Source of the DNA: Rodentibacter ratti
GTDB taxonomy: Bacteria; Pseudomonadota; Gammaproteobacteria; Enterobacterales; Pasteurellaceae
NCBI RefSeq assembly: GCF_002000485.1
Contig: NZ_MLAJ01000015.1
Location: 1-64,000 of the forward strand
Direction: 5' to 3'
Length of the DNA stretch: 64,000 bases
The notes below the pieces were generated by a model, which was not told the origin of the DNA, did no database searches, and saw only the letters and a list, made by a program, of their open reading frames with translations. This document shows positions 52,825 through 63,173 of this stretch, one piece after another. How positions within the stretch are numbered: position 1 is the stretch's first letter; each line of letters opens with the position of its first letter. The position numbers and the translations under genes are program-made.

Positions 52825-54162
52825 TTAACAAGTTCCCCACAGATCATATTCATCTGATTGGGTAATGAAGACTTTAATTACATCTCCGACTTTTACATCA
52901 GCGCCACTTATATTATCAATATAAACCAAACCGTCCACTTCCGGTGCGTCTGCTTTTGAACGTCCGATAATGCCCTCTTCATCAATTTCATCCACCAACA
53001 CATCTAGGTTTTTTCCTACTTTTTGTTTCAATCGGTTGGCTGAAATTTCTTGTTGTAATTGCATAAAACGATGATAGCGTTCTTCTTTGATGTCTTCCGG
53101 CACTTGATCTGCCATCTCCGTTGCTGGCGCACCTTCTACCGGGCTAAATTTAAAACAGCCGACACGGTCAAGCTTCGCTTCTTTTAAGAAATTGAGTAAT
53201 AATTCAAAATCTTCTTCCGTTTCCCCCGGAAAACCCACAATAAAGGTGGAACGCAAGGTTAAATCCGGACAAATTTCACGCCATTTTTTAATTCGCTCTA
53301 AAGTGCGGTCAATACTGCCCGGTCTTTTCATTGCTTTGAGAATTTTCGGGCTGGCGTGCTGTAAAGGAATATCTAAATAAGGCAACAGCGTGCCGTCTGC
53401 CATCAATGGAATTAAATCGTCCACATGCGGATAGGGATAAACATAATGCAGACGCACCCAAATGCCAAGTTTCCCGAGCTGTCGGCAGAGTGTCATCAAA
53501 TCATTTTTAATCGGCATTCCGTTCCAAAATGAGGTTTTCACGCCTCCTTCTTGGCGTTTTAAATCCATAGAATAGGCGGAAGTATCTTGTGATACAACCA
53601 GTAATTCTTTCACGCCGGCTTCCGCTAAACGTTTGGCTTCCTCCAATACTTGGGTGATAGAACGACTTTCCAAATCACCACGCATGGAAGGAATAATACA
53701 GAATGTGCAACGATGATCACAGCCTTCAGAAATTTTCAAATAAGCATAATGTTTCGGAGTCAGTTTCACCCCTTGCTTTGGCACAAGGCTGATGTAAGGG
53801 TTATGGGAAGGTTTTGGCACATATTTATGCACTTGTTCCATCACCGCCTCATAACTATGAGGGCCTGTCACTTCTAATACTTTCGGATGGACTTCACGAA
53901 TGCGATCCTCTTTTGCGCCTAAGCAACCGGTTACAATTACCCGACCATTTTCTTCTAATGCTTCACCAATGGCTTCCAACGATTCTTGTACGGCACTATC
54001 AATAAAACCGCAGGTATTGACGATCACTAAATCAACATTCTCATAACTCGGTACGATATTATAGCCATCACTGCGTAATTCCGTGAGAATTCGCTCGGAA
54101 TCCACTAAGTTTTTAGGACAACCCAGACTCACAAAGCCAATATTCGGGGTTGAATTTTGCAT
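52825..54162 (-). CDS. rimO: Ribosomal protein S12 methylthiotransferase RimO
   Basis: Radical-SAM enzyme that adds a methylthio group to an Asp of ribosomal protein S12. The 445 residues contain the N-terminal UPF0004 domain with its [4Fe-4S] cysteines ([20 protein letters not shown]), the radical SAM motif CDHRCTFC (about 150-157) and a C-terminal TRAM domain ([28 protein letters not shown]). It is the promoter-proximal gene of the rimO-glycosyltransferase operon. A USS lies inside at about 53300. Confidence 0.96.
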   Translation of the reverse strand: MQNSTPNIGFVSLGCPKNLVDSERILTELRSDGYNIVPSYENVDLVIVNTCGFIDSAVQESLEAIGEALEENGRVIVTGCLGAKEDRIREVHPKVLEVTGPHSYEAVMEQVHKYVPKPSHNPYISLVPKQGVKLTPKHYAYLKISEGCDHRCTFCIIPSMRGDLESRSITQVLEEAKRLAEAGVKELLVVSQDTSAYSMDLKRQEGGVKTSFWNGMPIKNDLMTLCRQLGKLGIWVRLHYVYPYPHVDDLIPLMADGTLLPYLDIPLQHASPKILKAMKRPGSIDRTLERIKKWREICPDLTLRSTFIVGFPGETEEDFELLLNFLKEAKLDRVGCFKFSPVEGAPATEMADQVPEDIKEERYHRFMQLQQEISANRLKQKVGKNLDVLVDEIDEEGIIGRSKADAPEVDGLVYIDNISGADVKVGDVIKVFITQSDEYDLWGTC

Positions 54163-54317
54163 AAATTTATCTCTATTTCATTCCTATAAAATGGCGCTAA
54201 TTTTACTGAATTTCTGTGTGAAAGGCGAACAAAGAAAAGTAAAAGATTGTAAAATTAACTATATTTTTATTTTTCAAATCGTTAGAATCCTATGTTTTCT
54301 GATCAAAAAATCGCAAT

Positions 54318-55037
54318 ATGGAAAATTCATCCCTTATTTTGACCGCACTTTTAAGCACCCATCAATTAACTATTCTCGGTAAAATGTTTTTGGCACTGCT
54401 TTTAGGAAGTATTATCGGTTTAGAGCGCGAGTTAAAACACAAACCGGTTGGCATTAAAACTTGCTCAATTATCGCAATCACTACTTGTGTACTAACAATT
54501 GTTTCCATCCAAGCGGCCGAACATTATGCTCAAGTATCCGAAAACATTCGGACCGATCCCATGCGCCTTGCCGCACAAGTTATCAGCGGTATTGGTTTCT
54601 TAGGTGCCGGCGTTATTTTACATAAAAAAAATGATGCGATTTCAGGATTAACTACCGCAGCGATTATTTGGGCTGCTGCAGCGATAGGTATCGCAACCGG
54701 CGCCGGCTTTATTTTTGATGCTTTAATCGCTACGGCAATGATTTTAATCGCGATTCGTTTTAGCCCACTGGTACAGCGTTTAATTCGTCATAAAGAGAAA
54801 AAAAAGAAAACCAAAATTATCATTCACCTCAGCTCGTCCGCTTCTATTGCCGTCATCACGAATCTACTGATTCAAAATGATTACCGCATTGAAAATCTTT
54901 TCGTAAAAGATTTAGCCAATGGCGAGGTTCGAGTACAGATCCGATGTTTTGCTATCGATAGTGCTATGATTAAAGACATTTACACATTATTAAAAACAGA
55001 AGATGGTGTGTTGAGTGTAGAACTGTTTGAAAACTAA
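54318..55037 (+). CDS. MgtC/SapB family membrane protein
   Basis: A 239-residue inner-membrane protein. Four to five transmembrane segments fill residues 1-150 with the family signature GSIIGLERELKHKPVGIKTCSIIA (about 33-56) and RLAAQVISGIGFLGAGVILHKK (about 88-109). A cytoplasmic C-terminal domain (about 165-239) looks ACT-like. In other bacteria MgtC inhibits the F1F0 ATP synthase and helps growth at low Mg2+ and inside phagocytes; the role here is unknown. Its N-terminus LILTALLS is partly encoded by a reverse USS at 54342. It is divergent from rimO. Confidence 0.85.
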   Translation: MENSSLILTALLSTHQLTILGKMFLALLLGSIIGLERELKHKPVGIKTCSIIAITTCVLTIVSIQAAEHYAQVSENIRTDPMRLAAQVISGIGFLGAGVILHKKNDAISGLTTAAIIWAAAAIGIATGAGFIFDALIATAMILIAIRFSPLVQRLIRHKEKKKKTKIIIHLSSSASIAVITNLLIQNDYRIENLFVKDLANGEVRVQIRCFAIDSAMIKDIYTLLKTEDGVLSVELFEN

Positions 55038-55241
55038 ATAAAAGGGGAATTGTTATTCCCCTTTTATTATTTTTAAATATCGTAAAAACCATTGTTCGCT
55101 CTGTCTCTATAGTTTTTCCACTCCTTACTTTTTCTTATTTTACCTTCAATTATTTTTCACCTCTCCCCCTTATCCTTTAAGCACAGTAAAAAATCAAACA
55201 TTCGTTAATTGACAAAAATTCCTTTACATTAAGAAATGAAA

Positions 55242-55260
55242 ATATATGATAATCATTTTC
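55242..55260 (+). promoter_or_regulatory. Fur box upstream of the TonB-dependent receptor
   Basis: ATATATGATAATCATTTTC matches the Fur consensus GATAATGATAATCATTATC at 14 of 19 positions with an intact GATAATCATT core. It ends 26 bp before the receptor ATG, close to the expected promoter. Confidence 0.7.
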
Positions 55261-55286
55261 ATTTTAAACAAACCTAAGGAAATACC

Positions 55287-57647
55287 ATGCATAAAAATAA
55301 AATCGCCCTTTTCATTTGTCTCACTTTGTGTGCATCCCGTGCTTTTTCCGAAGACAAAACTAAAAATCACGAGAATATGCTGTCAGAAATTGTAGTATAC
55401 GGTGACAATAATAAATCCCTTTCCTCCACTCAAACGCTCACTTCCACAGAGATAGAAAAAACGCCCACAAGCAATAACAACATCACCGACTATTTGCGCT
55501 CTAACCCGCATATTCGTTACGAAGATAGCGATCAGGGCGGTTTTCAAAGTGGCGAAATTAAACCGCAAAATATTTCGATTAATGGTGCGGATGCAAATCA
55601 AACCGCTTATTTTGTGGATAATGTCAATGTAAACAATGATTTAACGGTGGATAGTGAAATCTTTGACGGTGCAATGCAAGTCGTACCGGGAATTAGCCAT
55701 ACACAGGCCTATTTCTTTGATGCTTCTATGCTTTCCAAAGTTGAAGTACACGACAGCAATATTTCTGCCAGTTTAGGTGGTTTTATGGGTGGTGCAGTAG
55801 TTGCCAAAACGAAACAATATAGCGGTAACGATAGCGTTTCACTCAAGTATCGAACGACCAATTCTGCTTGGGCAAAAATGAACGTCGATAATTCGGCACA
55901 AAATTTATTGGACAAAATCAGACCTGATTCCAGCGGTGTCGCTGAATTTCAGCCTAAATATCGTAAGCAGACATTCAACATTGTTTTGGAAAAAGGCATA
56001 ACGGATAATTTAGGTATGGTGTTAGGCTACAGTAAACGCCATTCCCGTATCCAACAAAATCGCTTAATCGGTTACGACACCGAGGCGAAATTAAATAAAC
56101 AAAATCACCTGCGTAACTCGAATAATTTATTGCTGAATTTCAATTTAGCGGCAAGTGAAAAAGATCGTGTTGAACTGGGATTCCGTTATTCCAACTACAA
56201 AGAACAGAAATATTTTGCCACCAATATTGATAGTGATGTCAGCGATTATCATCAAGCCTTCGGTGCAACATTGGCATGGGTACACGATTTTGATTCGGGT
56301 GTTTGGACAAATACCCTTGCCTATGATCGTTTCAGAGATAAACGTAAATCGTCTTCTGCTAATGTGGAAATTGTTTCTGTTGAGGATGAAAATGGGGATT
56401 CACTTTACGATTATGAAAAAGGCGGCTATGGTAACAGCTCCCTGACACAAGATAATCTTCACTTCTCAACGGAATTTGCCGTTGAACCCTTTGATTGGGG
56501 CGCAACCAACCATTCGATTTCTGTTGGTGGAATTTATCAGGCAACCCACTATAAATTTAATCGCCCTCAGGATGTACACCAAAAAATCATTGTTCAATCT
56601 CCGTTTTATCCATCGAAAATCACCAATATCACCTACAAAGGCAGTGCGAAAACCCGTTATCAAAACTTTGTCTTTTATGCGGAAGATTTAATCACATGGA
56701 AAAAATTGGAATTTCGTCCGGGTGTGCGTATTGAACGGGATGATTATTTACGAAACAATAATATCGCCCCACGTTTTGTGGCACGCTATAAACCTTGGGA
56801 AGAAACCGGTTTAACATTAGGATTGAACCGTTATTACGGGCGTTCTTTCGCTTCATTAAAACTAACTAATGAAATTTTAAAAATCAATCGTGATACCAAT
56901 CGTAAATATCAAGAATTCAATTCACTAAAAACGCCTTATGCCGATGAACTCAGTTTAGGCATAGAACAAGAATTCGGAAATTTAGCATTTAAACTGAATT
57001 ACATTCATCGCCAGAATAAAAATCGGATTCTATTAAAACGTGATGCTAATAGAGTAAATTCCTATCATAACGGTAGCGATTTCAACGTTGATGTTTATAC
57101 ATTCCAAGTTAATAACATTGAACCTTGGAAATTGGGAAAAAGCTATTGGACCGGCACGTTAGGATTTGATTGGTTGAAAACAAAACGCGCCGATATAGGT
57201 CGAGATCTTGATCCGAATGAAGCCGTTTATCTTGATGGTAAATTAATGACCCGACGCGCCATGATAAATAAAGTCAATGCCTCCACTGAAGATTGGATTG
57301 CCCGATTAGGGTTAGATATGGCAATTCCCGATTACCACATCACTTGGTCAAACAAAGTCTATATGAAAGCGCCAATTCGCAGCTATGAAGCATTAGACGG
57401 CAATTTTGGCGATGATATTTCCCGTTATCGTTCCTATCATTACGGTCGTCATACCCAATGGGATTCCAGTATCCGTTGGCAACCGACAATAGCCGGCAAT
57501 CATAGCGTTTATTTACAAGTGGATATCCTCAACGTATTAAATCAAACCCGTAAATCCAAAACCATTAAACCTATCTCAAGTAATGATGAATACGGCATTT
57601 ATACGCCGGGTCGTGAATTTTGGCTAGAAGTTGGCTATAAATTTTAA
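55287..57647 (+). CDS. TonB-dependent outer-membrane receptor (protease-associated type)
   Basis: A 786-residue outer-membrane receptor. A signal peptide (about 1-21, ending SRAFS) precedes a TonB-box-like segment LSEIVVYG (about 32-39), a plug domain (about 48-170: [62 protein letters not shown]) and a 22-strand barrel ending in WLEVGYKF with the required C-terminal Phe. The plug resembles receptors paired with M16 proteases (E. coli YddB, Pectobacterium FusA; HI1369 of H. influenzae from memory). The Fur box just upstream implies induction by iron starvation. The next gene is an M16 protease, so the substrate may be an iron-containing protein, not a small siderophore. A terminator separates the two genes. 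Confidence 0.88.
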   Translation: MHKNKIALFICLTLCASRAFSEDKTKNHENMLSEIVVYGDNNKSLSSTQTLTSTEIEKTPTSNNNITDYLRSNPHIRYEDSDQGGFQSGEIKPQNISINGADANQTAYFVDNVNVNNDLTVDSEIFDGAMQVVPGISHTQAYFFDASMLSKVEVHDSNISASLGGFMGGAVVAKTKQYSGNDSVSLKYRTTNSAWAKMNVDNSAQNLLDKIRPDSSGVAEFQPKYRKQTFNIVLEKGITDNLGMVLGYSKRHSRIQQNRLIGYDTEAKLNKQNHLRNSNNLLLNFNLAASEKDRVELGFRYSNYKEQKYFATNIDSDVSDYHQAFGATLAWVHDFDSGVWTNTLAYDRFRDKRKSSSANVEIVSVEDENGDSLYDYEKGGYGNSSLTQDNLHFSTEFAVEPFDWGATNHSISVGGIYQATHYKFNRPQDVHQKIIVQSPFYPSKITNITYKGSAKTRYQNFVFYAEDLITWKKLEFRPGVRIERDDYLRNNNIAPRFVARYKPWEETGLTLGLNRYYGRSFASLKLTNEILKINRDTNRKYQEFNSLKTPYADELSLGIEQEFGNLAFKLNYIHRQNKNRILLKRDANRVNSYHNGSDFNVDVYTFQVNNIEPWKLGKSYWTGTLGFDWLKTKRADIGRDLDPNEAVYLDGKLMTRRAMINKVNASTEDWIARLGLDMAIPDYHITWSNKVYMKAPIRSYEALDGNFGDDISRYRSYHYGRHTQWDSSIRWQPTIAGNHSVYLQVDILNVLNQTRKSKTIKPISSNDEYGIYTPGREFWLEVGYKF

Positions 57648-57664
57648 ATAGATGTTTGTTCCTT

Positions 57665-57700
57665 CTACGCTAATATGAATTAGCGTAGATTTTCTTTTTT
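57665..57700 (+). terminator. Terminator between the receptor and the M16 protease gene
   Basis: CTACGCTAA (57665-57673) and TTAGCGTAG (57680-57688) form a perfect 9-bp stem followed by ATTTTCTTTTTT, 17 bp after the receptor stop. It may reduce read-through into the protease gene. Confidence 0.8.
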
Positions 57701-57717
57701 ACATTGAATGAAAAACG

Positions 57718-60573
57718 ATGAGAAAATTATTCACAAACTCGCTTGCTCGTTTGTTCACCCCTCACGGGGCCGTTGGCAAGGCCAACGTTAAAAAAACGCT
57801 GTTTTTTGTAACCGCACTTTTTTTACTATTTTGCACCTTTGGCTTGCTTATTGCCTGCCAAAGTGGAAGAAATTCCGATACTTTACCTTTTGATCCCGAT
57901 ATCAAACGGGGCAAACTGGCGAACGGATTACAATACTATATTTTAAAGAATAATGAGCCGAAAGAACGGGTATATATTCGTTTAGTGGTGAATGCCGGTT
58001 CAATGCACGAAGATGACGATCAAAAAGGTATCGCCCATTTAGTAGAACATATGGCATTTAACGGCTCGAAAAAATACCCTGAAAATACCATTATTAACGC
58101 ATTGGAAAAATTAGGCATGAAATTTGCCCGTGATATCAATGCCTTTACGGATTTTGAAAATACCGTTTATACCCTAAATCTGGACGATAATAGTCCGCAA
58201 AAATTATCCCTTGCCTTTGATGTTGTTAATCAATGGATGAATCACCTGACCATTTTGCCGAAAGATTTGGACGGAGAACGGGGCGTAGTGGAGGAAGAAT
58301 GGCGTCGCCGATTAAGCCCGATGTTGCGCCTTGGGGATAAAAAAAGTGCGGTTGAAATGCAGGGATCTCGCTATGTACTACGCGATCCCATTGGTGATAT
58401 GAATATTGTTCGCCATATTTCTCGTGATCGGGTGGCGGATTTTTATCATAAATGGTACAGACCGGATAATATGTCGCTGATCATAGTGGGAGATATTAAT
58501 CCGAATGAAGTGAAAAGCTTGCTAACTCACACTTTGCAACAAGCGCAACCGAGATTACAAACACCCCTTGATAAAATTGATTTTTCTATTCCATTGATTC
58601 AGCATTGGCGAGCGGCAAGTGTTGCCGAACAGGGGACAAACATTCCTGCGTTGGAACTCAGTTTTTTTGAGGAGGATAAACAGCAGGAAACCCTCGCGGA
58701 TTACAAACAAGATCTCATTCAACAAATTGTGACGCGCTTGGTGAATTTACGTTTACAAAAATGGGAAGAAAACCAAGGCGAATGGCTAGATTCGGCAAAT
58801 TTTTACCGCTCTCATCTCGGTAAAGAAACCTTACAAACGGTTTTTTCATTGCAATTATTTGATACAAATTATGTAAAAAATATCACCGTACTTTTTTCTT
58901 TTATTGCGGAAATTAAACAATATGGTTTTACTGATGATGAGCTTAATGGAGAAATCGCAAGACTTCGCCAACTGAATGAAAAGCAGCAAAATATCCGTTC
59001 CGGTAGTTTAAAAATTGCCGATGACTTGGTTTCCATTGCGGCAAATCATCAAATCACCTTAAACGCAAAAGATCGTTACAAATTAAACCGACGTTTCTTA
59101 AATGAAATAAGCATCAAAGATATCAATGAAACCTTTAATAATATGTTGGCTTTAAAGGCTAAATTATTGTTAGTTACCCAACCGCTACCGGAAAAGCCGT
59201 TGCCTTTTGATGCGACGAATCTTGAACAACGTTGGAATCAAGCAATGAATACGGCTCAACATCCATGGCAAAAGGAAAAACACAAGACAAAACGACCGCA
59301 CTTTTCCTCTGAAAACGGATCATTGGTGTTAGAAAAGCATTGGGATAAAGGCAATATTGATGAATATCGCCTGAGTAACGGGGCAAAATTGATTTACCAT
59401 TACAGCGATAAAACACCTAATCAAGTGCATTTTCGGGCGGTAACAAGTGGCGGATTACGCTCAGTTCCGAATCAAGATTATCATCTATTACGCACGGCGA
59501 CCATTTTGGTGGACGATACCGGTGTGGGCGAACTCACCCCTGAGGATATCAATCATCTTTTTGGTCAGAACCCGCTTGTATTAGCAACCGTGATTGATGA
59601 TAACAAACAAGGTTTCACCGGCGTAGCAAAATCACAGGATCTCGCTAATTTACTCACACTGTTTCGTTTAAAATTGCAATCTGCGCCAATTTCCGATAAT
59701 GCTCTGCAAAAATATCGTCGGGAAACGCAAGATTATTTTAAACAAATTGATGTGGAAACAAAATTTATGCAAGCGGTTTCCCGTTTACGCCAACCTAATA
59801 TCGCCACTGCATATACCCAAAATCAAGCGGAATTATTGGCATTTACCGCAGCACAGTTAAGCCAAATTTATCAAGAGAAGATCTTAGATAAAACGGATTT
59901 CACTTATTTCATTATTGGTGATATTTCACGAAGTGATGTTGAAAAATTAGCGAAACAATATTTAGCAACGGTAGAAGTAAAAACGCAATCCTGGGTTTAT
60001 CAACCTATCCGTATTCATACACCGAAAAAAGCATTCTCGATGAGCGGATTAAGTGAACCACGAGCGGATGTGGAAATTTATCTTACTGCAGAAAATCAAT
60101 GGCAAGCGGAACAAAAATATGCCTTGGACATTCTTGCTGATATTGTACAAGAAAAATTACGCCTTGTTTTACGAGAAAAAGTATCAGGTATTTATTCCGT
60201 GAATAGTTGGTTTAGTCAAGAGCCGCATTTACCACAAATTGAAGGAAAAATTGAGTTCACTTGCGCCCCGAACCGGGCAGAGGAATTAATCAAATTAACC
60301 TATCAAGTTTTAGATGACATCATTGAAAATGGGGTAGATGAAACCTTGCTGCGCAAAAAACAGGCGGAACAACAGCAACAAATTAAACGTCAGTTTGACT
60401 CATTGGTCTCGGTGGCAACTTTAATTGAAGAGAGTTATTGGCAACAAGGCAATCCGCAGTCAATTTATCTCTATCAACGTTTGGAACAAATTGCCGATAA
60501 AGCTAAGATTGAGGAACTCGCTAAAAAAGTGCTGGTTAAACCTGCTCGTTTTGAGGCGGTTTTACGGCAATAA
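57718..60573 (+). CDS. pqqL: M16-family zinc protease (PqqL/FusC-like), predicted lipoprotein
   Basis: A 951-residue two-half insulinase-type metalloprotease. The inverted zinc motif HLVEH (H107, E110, H111) lies in KGIAHLVEHMAFNGS; the distal Glu is in GERGVVEEEW (about 195-204). The C-terminal half carries the inactive-domain repeat. The N-terminus has a signal sequence with lipobox LLIAC (Cys47), suggesting a lipid anchor, whereas PqqL/FusC are soluble periplasmic enzymes. Residues 2 to about 35 are encoded by copy 2 of the dispersed repeat, so the original N-terminus may have been replaced. The ribosome-binding site is poor. With the TonB receptor upstream it forms a likely protease-associated import system that cleaves an imported protein in the periplasm. 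Confidence 0.88.
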   Translation: MRKLFTNSLARLFTPHGAVGKANVKKTLFFVTALFLLFCTFGLLIACQSGRNSDTLPFDPDIKRGKLANGLQYYILKNNEPKERVYIRLVVNAGSMHEDDDQKGIAHLVEHMAFNGSKKYPENTIINALEKLGMKFARDINAFTDFENTVYTLNLDDNSPQKLSLAFDVVNQWMNHLTILPKDLDGERGVVEEEWRRRLSPMLRLGDKKSAVEMQGSRYVLRDPIGDMNIVRHISRDRVADFYHKWYRPDNMSLIIVGDINPNEVKSLLTHTLQQAQPRLQTPLDKIDFSIPLIQHWRAASVAEQGTNIPALELSFFEEDKQQETLADYKQDLIQQIVTRLVNLRLQKWEENQGEWLDSANFYRSHLGKETLQTVFSLQLFDTNYVKNITVLFSFIAEIKQYGFTDDELNGEIARLRQLNEKQQNIRSGSLKIADDLVSIAANHQITLNAKDRYKLNRRFLNEISIKDINETFNNMLALKAKLLLVTQPLPEKPLPFDATNLEQRWNQAMNTAQHPWQKEKHKTKRPHFSSENGSLVLEKHWDKGNIDEYRLSNGAKLIYHYSDKTPNQVHFRAVTSGGLRSVPNQDYHLLRTATILVDDTGVGELTPEDINHLFGQNPLVLATVIDDNKQGFTGVAKSQDLANLLTLFRLKLQSAPISDNALQKYRRETQDYFKQIDVETKFMQAVSRLRQPNIATAYTQNQAELLAFTAAQLSQIYQEKILDKTDFTYFIIGDISRSDVEKLAKQYLATVEVKTQSWVYQPIRIHTPKKAFSMSGLSEPRADVEIYLTAENQWQAEQKYALDILADIVQEKLRLVLREKVSGIYSVNSWFSQEPHLPQIEGKIEFTCAPNRAEELIKLTYQVLDDIIENGVDETLLRKKQAEQQQQIKRQFDSLVSVATLIEESYWQQGNPQSIYLYQRLEQIADKAKIEELAKKVLVKPARFEAVLRQ
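57723..57821 (+). repeat. Dispersed USS-tailed repeat, copy 2 (inside the M16 gene)
   Basis: About 99 bp, about 85-90% like copy 1. It contains the perfect hairpin CGTTGGCAAGGCCAACG, a second hairpin AAAAAACGCTGTTTTTT and a terminal USS (AACCGCACTT). In this copy the frame reads KLFTNSLARLFTPHGAVGKA and continues without a stop; copy 1 has a TGA where this one has GTA. Confidence 0.85.
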
Positions 60574-60616
60574 AAATGACCGCACTTTAAATCTTTCGCT
60601 TACCCATAAAAATAAT

Positions 60617-60655
60617 CCGCCCCTCAAAATAAACGATCTTGAAGGGCGGGATTGA
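60617..60655. terminator. Bidirectional terminator between the M16 gene and proS
   Basis: CCGCCCCTCAA (60617-60627) and TTGAAGGGCGG (60639-60649) form an 11-bp stem with one mismatch. T-runs lie on both sides, suiting two convergent genes. Confidence 0.75.
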
Positions 60656-60664
60656 TTTTGTGAA

Positions 60665-62377
60665 TTAAGCCAATTTCGCTTTCAGAAAATCGAATAATTG
60701 ATCTTTGGCAATCATTTCTTTTTCACCGGTGCGGCGATTTTTATATTCGATTTCACCATTTGCTAAATTTTTCTCGCCAATGACAATCATATGTGGCACG
60801 CCGATCAGTTCCATATCTGCAAACATCACACCTGGGCGTTCTTTGCGATCGTCAAAAATCACCTCAACACCTTGTGCTTGTAATGTGCGGTAAAGTTCTT
60901 CGGCATACTGTTGTACGGCTTCGGATTTATGCATATTCATCGGCACAATCGCCACAGTGAAAGGGGCGATTTCGTCCGTTGGCCAAATAATACCTCGCTC
61001 GTCATGGTGTTGTTCAATGGCTGCCGCAACCACACGGGTTACCCCGATACCATAACAACCCATCGTCACCACCATTGGGCGACCGTCTTCGCCTTGCACA
61101 GTTGCATTCATGGCTTCGGAATATTTTTTACCCAATTGGAAAATATGGCCGACTTCAATCCCCCGTTTGATGAGTAATGTACCTTTGCCGTCCGGGCTTG
61201 GATCGCCTTCTACCACATTACGAATATCCGCTACTTTCGGTAAGGCGACATCACGTTCCCAGTTAATATTAAAGTAGTGTTTGCCGTCAATGTTGGCTCC
61301 TGCACTAAAATCTGACATCAATGCAACCGAGCGATCAACAATCATAGGAATATTAAGATTAACCGGCCCTAATGATCCCACACCTGCCCCAATTTTAGCT
61401 TTGATTTCCGCTTCATCGGCAAATTCAAAAGGTGATGCCACTTCCGCTAATTTTTCCGCTTTAATTTCGTTCAGCTCGTGATCTCCACGAATGATTAATG
61501 CCACTAACGGTTGATCTTCGGCTGCACCTTTAACGATCAAGGTTTTCACGGTTTTTTCAATAGGCTGATTAAATTGTTCAACTAATTCCGCAATGGTTTT
61601 GGCATTTGGCGTATCAACCAATTCCATCGCTTTTGTTGGGGCGGCACGTTCGCCTATCGCCACCGCTTCCGCTAATTCAATATTGGCGGCATAATCGGAT
61701 TCGGTGGAGAAAATCACATCATCTTCACCACTGTTTGCCAATACTTGGAATTCGTGTGAAGCACTCCCGCCAATCGAGCCGGTATCGGCCTGTACAGCAC
61801 GGAAATCTAATCCTAAGCGATTAAAAATATTGCTATAGGTTTGATACATCACCTCATAGGTCTGTTGCAAACTTTCTTTATCCGTATGGAAAGAATAGGC
61901 ATCTTTCATAATAAATTCACGACTGCGCATCACCCCGAAACGAGGGCGTACTTCATCACGGAATTTGGTTTGAATGTGATAAAGATTCATTGGTAGCTGG
62001 CGGTAAGAGGTAATTTCACGACGCATTAAATCCGTAACGGCTTCTTCGTTCGTCGGGCCAATGACAAAACCACGTTCACCACGGTCGGTAAAACGCAATA
62101 ATTCAGGGCCGTATTGTTCCCAACGGCCGGATTCTTGCCAAAGCTCTGCCGGTTGCACCACCGGCATTTTTATTTCAAGCGCACCGCTTTTATCCATTTC
62201 TTCACGGATAATTTTTTCTACTTTGCGTAATACCCGCCAGCCTGTCGGCATCCAGTTATAAAGCCCGGCTGCCAGAGGGCGAATCATCCCTGCCCGTAAC
62301 ATCAGTTGATGGCTGACAATCGCTGCTTCCGCCGGCGTTTCTTTTAATGTGGAAAATAAATATTGACTTGTACGCAT
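60665..62377 (-). CDS. proS: Prolyl-tRNA synthetase
   Basis: Charges tRNA-Pro and edits Ala-tRNA-Pro through an inserted YbaK-like domain. The start [18 protein letters not shown] (62377; AAGG upstream) gives 570 residues, the usual bacterial length. Class II motifs are in [45 protein letters not shown] and [13 protein letters not shown]; the editing insertion spans about 225-405. The C-terminal anticodon-binding domain begins near [11 protein letters not shown]. Copy 3 of the dispersed repeat lies upstream, between this gene and the lipoprotein gene. Confidence 0.97.
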   Translation of the reverse strand: MRTSQYLFSTLKETPAEAAIVSHQLMLRAGMIRPLAAGLYNWMPTGWRVLRKVEKIIREEMDKSGALEIKMPVVQPAELWQESGRWEQYGPELLRFTDRGERGFVIGPTNEEAVTDLMRREITSYRQLPMNLYHIQTKFRDEVRPRFGVMRSREFIMKDAYSFHTDKESLQQTYEVMYQTYSNIFNRLGLDFRAVQADTGSIGGSASHEFQVLANSGEDDVIFSTESDYAANIELAEAVAIGERAAPTKAMELVDTPNAKTIAELVEQFNQPIEKTVKTLIVKGAAEDQPLVALIIRGDHELNEIKAEKLAEVASPFEFADEAEIKAKIGAGVGSLGPVNLNIPMIVDRSVALMSDFSAGANIDGKHYFNINWERDVALPKVADIRNVVEGDPSPDGKGTLLIKRGIEVGHIFQLGKKYSEAMNATVQGEDGRPMVVTMGCYGIGVTRVVAAAIEQHHDERGIIWPTDEIAPFTVAIVPMNMHKSEAVQQYAEELYRTLQAQGVEVIFDDRKERPGVMFADMELIGVPHMIVIGEKNLANGEIEYKNRRTGEKEMIAKDQLFDFLKAKLA

Positions 62378-62426
62378 TGGGTTAACCTTAAATTTATTAA
62401 ATTGAAAAAATTGGTGGGAGTATAGC

Positions 62427-62494
62427 AAAAAGTGCGGTCACAAAAAACGACGTTTTTTGAACGTTGGCTTTACCAACGGCTCCGAAGGAGTGAA
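62427..62494 (-). repeat. Dispersed USS-tailed repeat, copy 3
   Basis: Read on the minus strand this copy has TTCACTCC, GGAGCCGTTGG, the perfect hairpin CGTTGGTAAAGCCAACG, then TTC, a second hairpin AAAAAACGTCGTTTTTT, and a terminal USS (GACCGCACTT). It is homologous to copies 1 and 2 over about 65 bp. The 5' part differs (a short AAATCACTTTAGTGATTT palindrome at 62496-62513 replaces the TCACAAACTCGC block). Confidence 0.8.
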
Positions 62495-62545
62495 TAAATC
62501 ACTTTAGTGATTTATAAATATTTTTAACCGTACTTTTAAACAAGA

Positions 62546-63109
62546 TTAGTAATTTGGATTCAATTTTATTTCACCATTTTTTATTTTTTCTTGTACTGTT
62601 TCAGCTTTCATACAAAATGGAAAGTAACGTTTCCCACCTAATTCCTGTTCTTGTAGAACGATATCTTTTTCCTTTTTAATGATTTTGAATGTCATCGTTC
62701 CTACATTACGTTCAAAACTATTAGCAAAAACCTGTTCAATTTCGCGAAGTTTTTTATCTTTCTTTAATTTCCGCACTGTCTCTTTACTATGTGCGGAACT
62801 GCTTTCCATATGAGCTGGAATCATCGTCAATTCATTATTTTTATATTCCCATTTCCCAAAAGATTCTTGATGATAAACAAAAAGAGGATTTTCTATAATC
62901 GGCAAAGCAATTACGCCTTTTGAGGAATATACCCCATCTTTGTCAAACTGAAGATAATCGTTTGTGCGAACACCCACATCGTAGTAATCGTAATAGTTAG
63001 TCACACAAACCCAATTTCCCATCATTGGATTTTCTTCCGATTGTTTTAACCCCTGAGTACATCCTGCAAGAGTCAAAGTACTTAATATTGCAATCACATA
63101 TTTTTTCAT
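62546..63109 (-). CDS. Predicted lipoprotein of unknown function
   Basis: A 187-residue protein with a type II signal peptide and lipobox LAGC (Cys17). The mature domain begins with a small-protein-like pattern NPMMGNWVCVTNYYDYYDVG and has several aromatic-rich strands (LQFDKDGVYSSKGV, SFGKWEYKNNELTMIP), suggesting a lipocalin- or META-like beta-barrel. Cysteines at WVCV and PFCMK could pair. I recognise no named family. It lies downstream of potD on the same strand behind a USS-pair terminator, so it is probably expressed separately. Confidence 0.75.
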   Translation of the reverse strand: MKKYVIAILSTLTLAGCTQGLKQSEENPMMGNWVCVTNYYDYYDVGVRTNDYLQFDKDGVYSSKGVIALPIIENPLFVYHQESFGKWEYKNNELTMIPAHMESSSAHSKETVRKLKKDKKLREIEQVFANSFERNVGTMTFKIIKKEKDIVLQEQELGGKRYFPFCMKAETVQEKIKNGEIKLNPNY

Positions 63110-63132
63110 AGATTATCCTTTTTATGATATTC

Positions 63133-63163
63133 AAAGTGCGGTCATTTTTAACCGCACTTTTTG
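63133..63163 (-). terminator. potD terminator made of an inverted USS pair
   Basis: AAAGTGCGGTCA and AACCGCACTTT pair around a short loop, 11 bp beyond the potD stop when read leftward. Confidence 0.8.
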
Positions 63164-63173
63164 AAATAAAAAA

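Noticed and set aside
62496-62513. Terminator of the lipoprotein gene (AAATCACTTTAGTGATTT)
   Set aside because: The palindrome is perfect, but no T-run follows it when read leftward; it may belong to the variable end of repeat copy 3.
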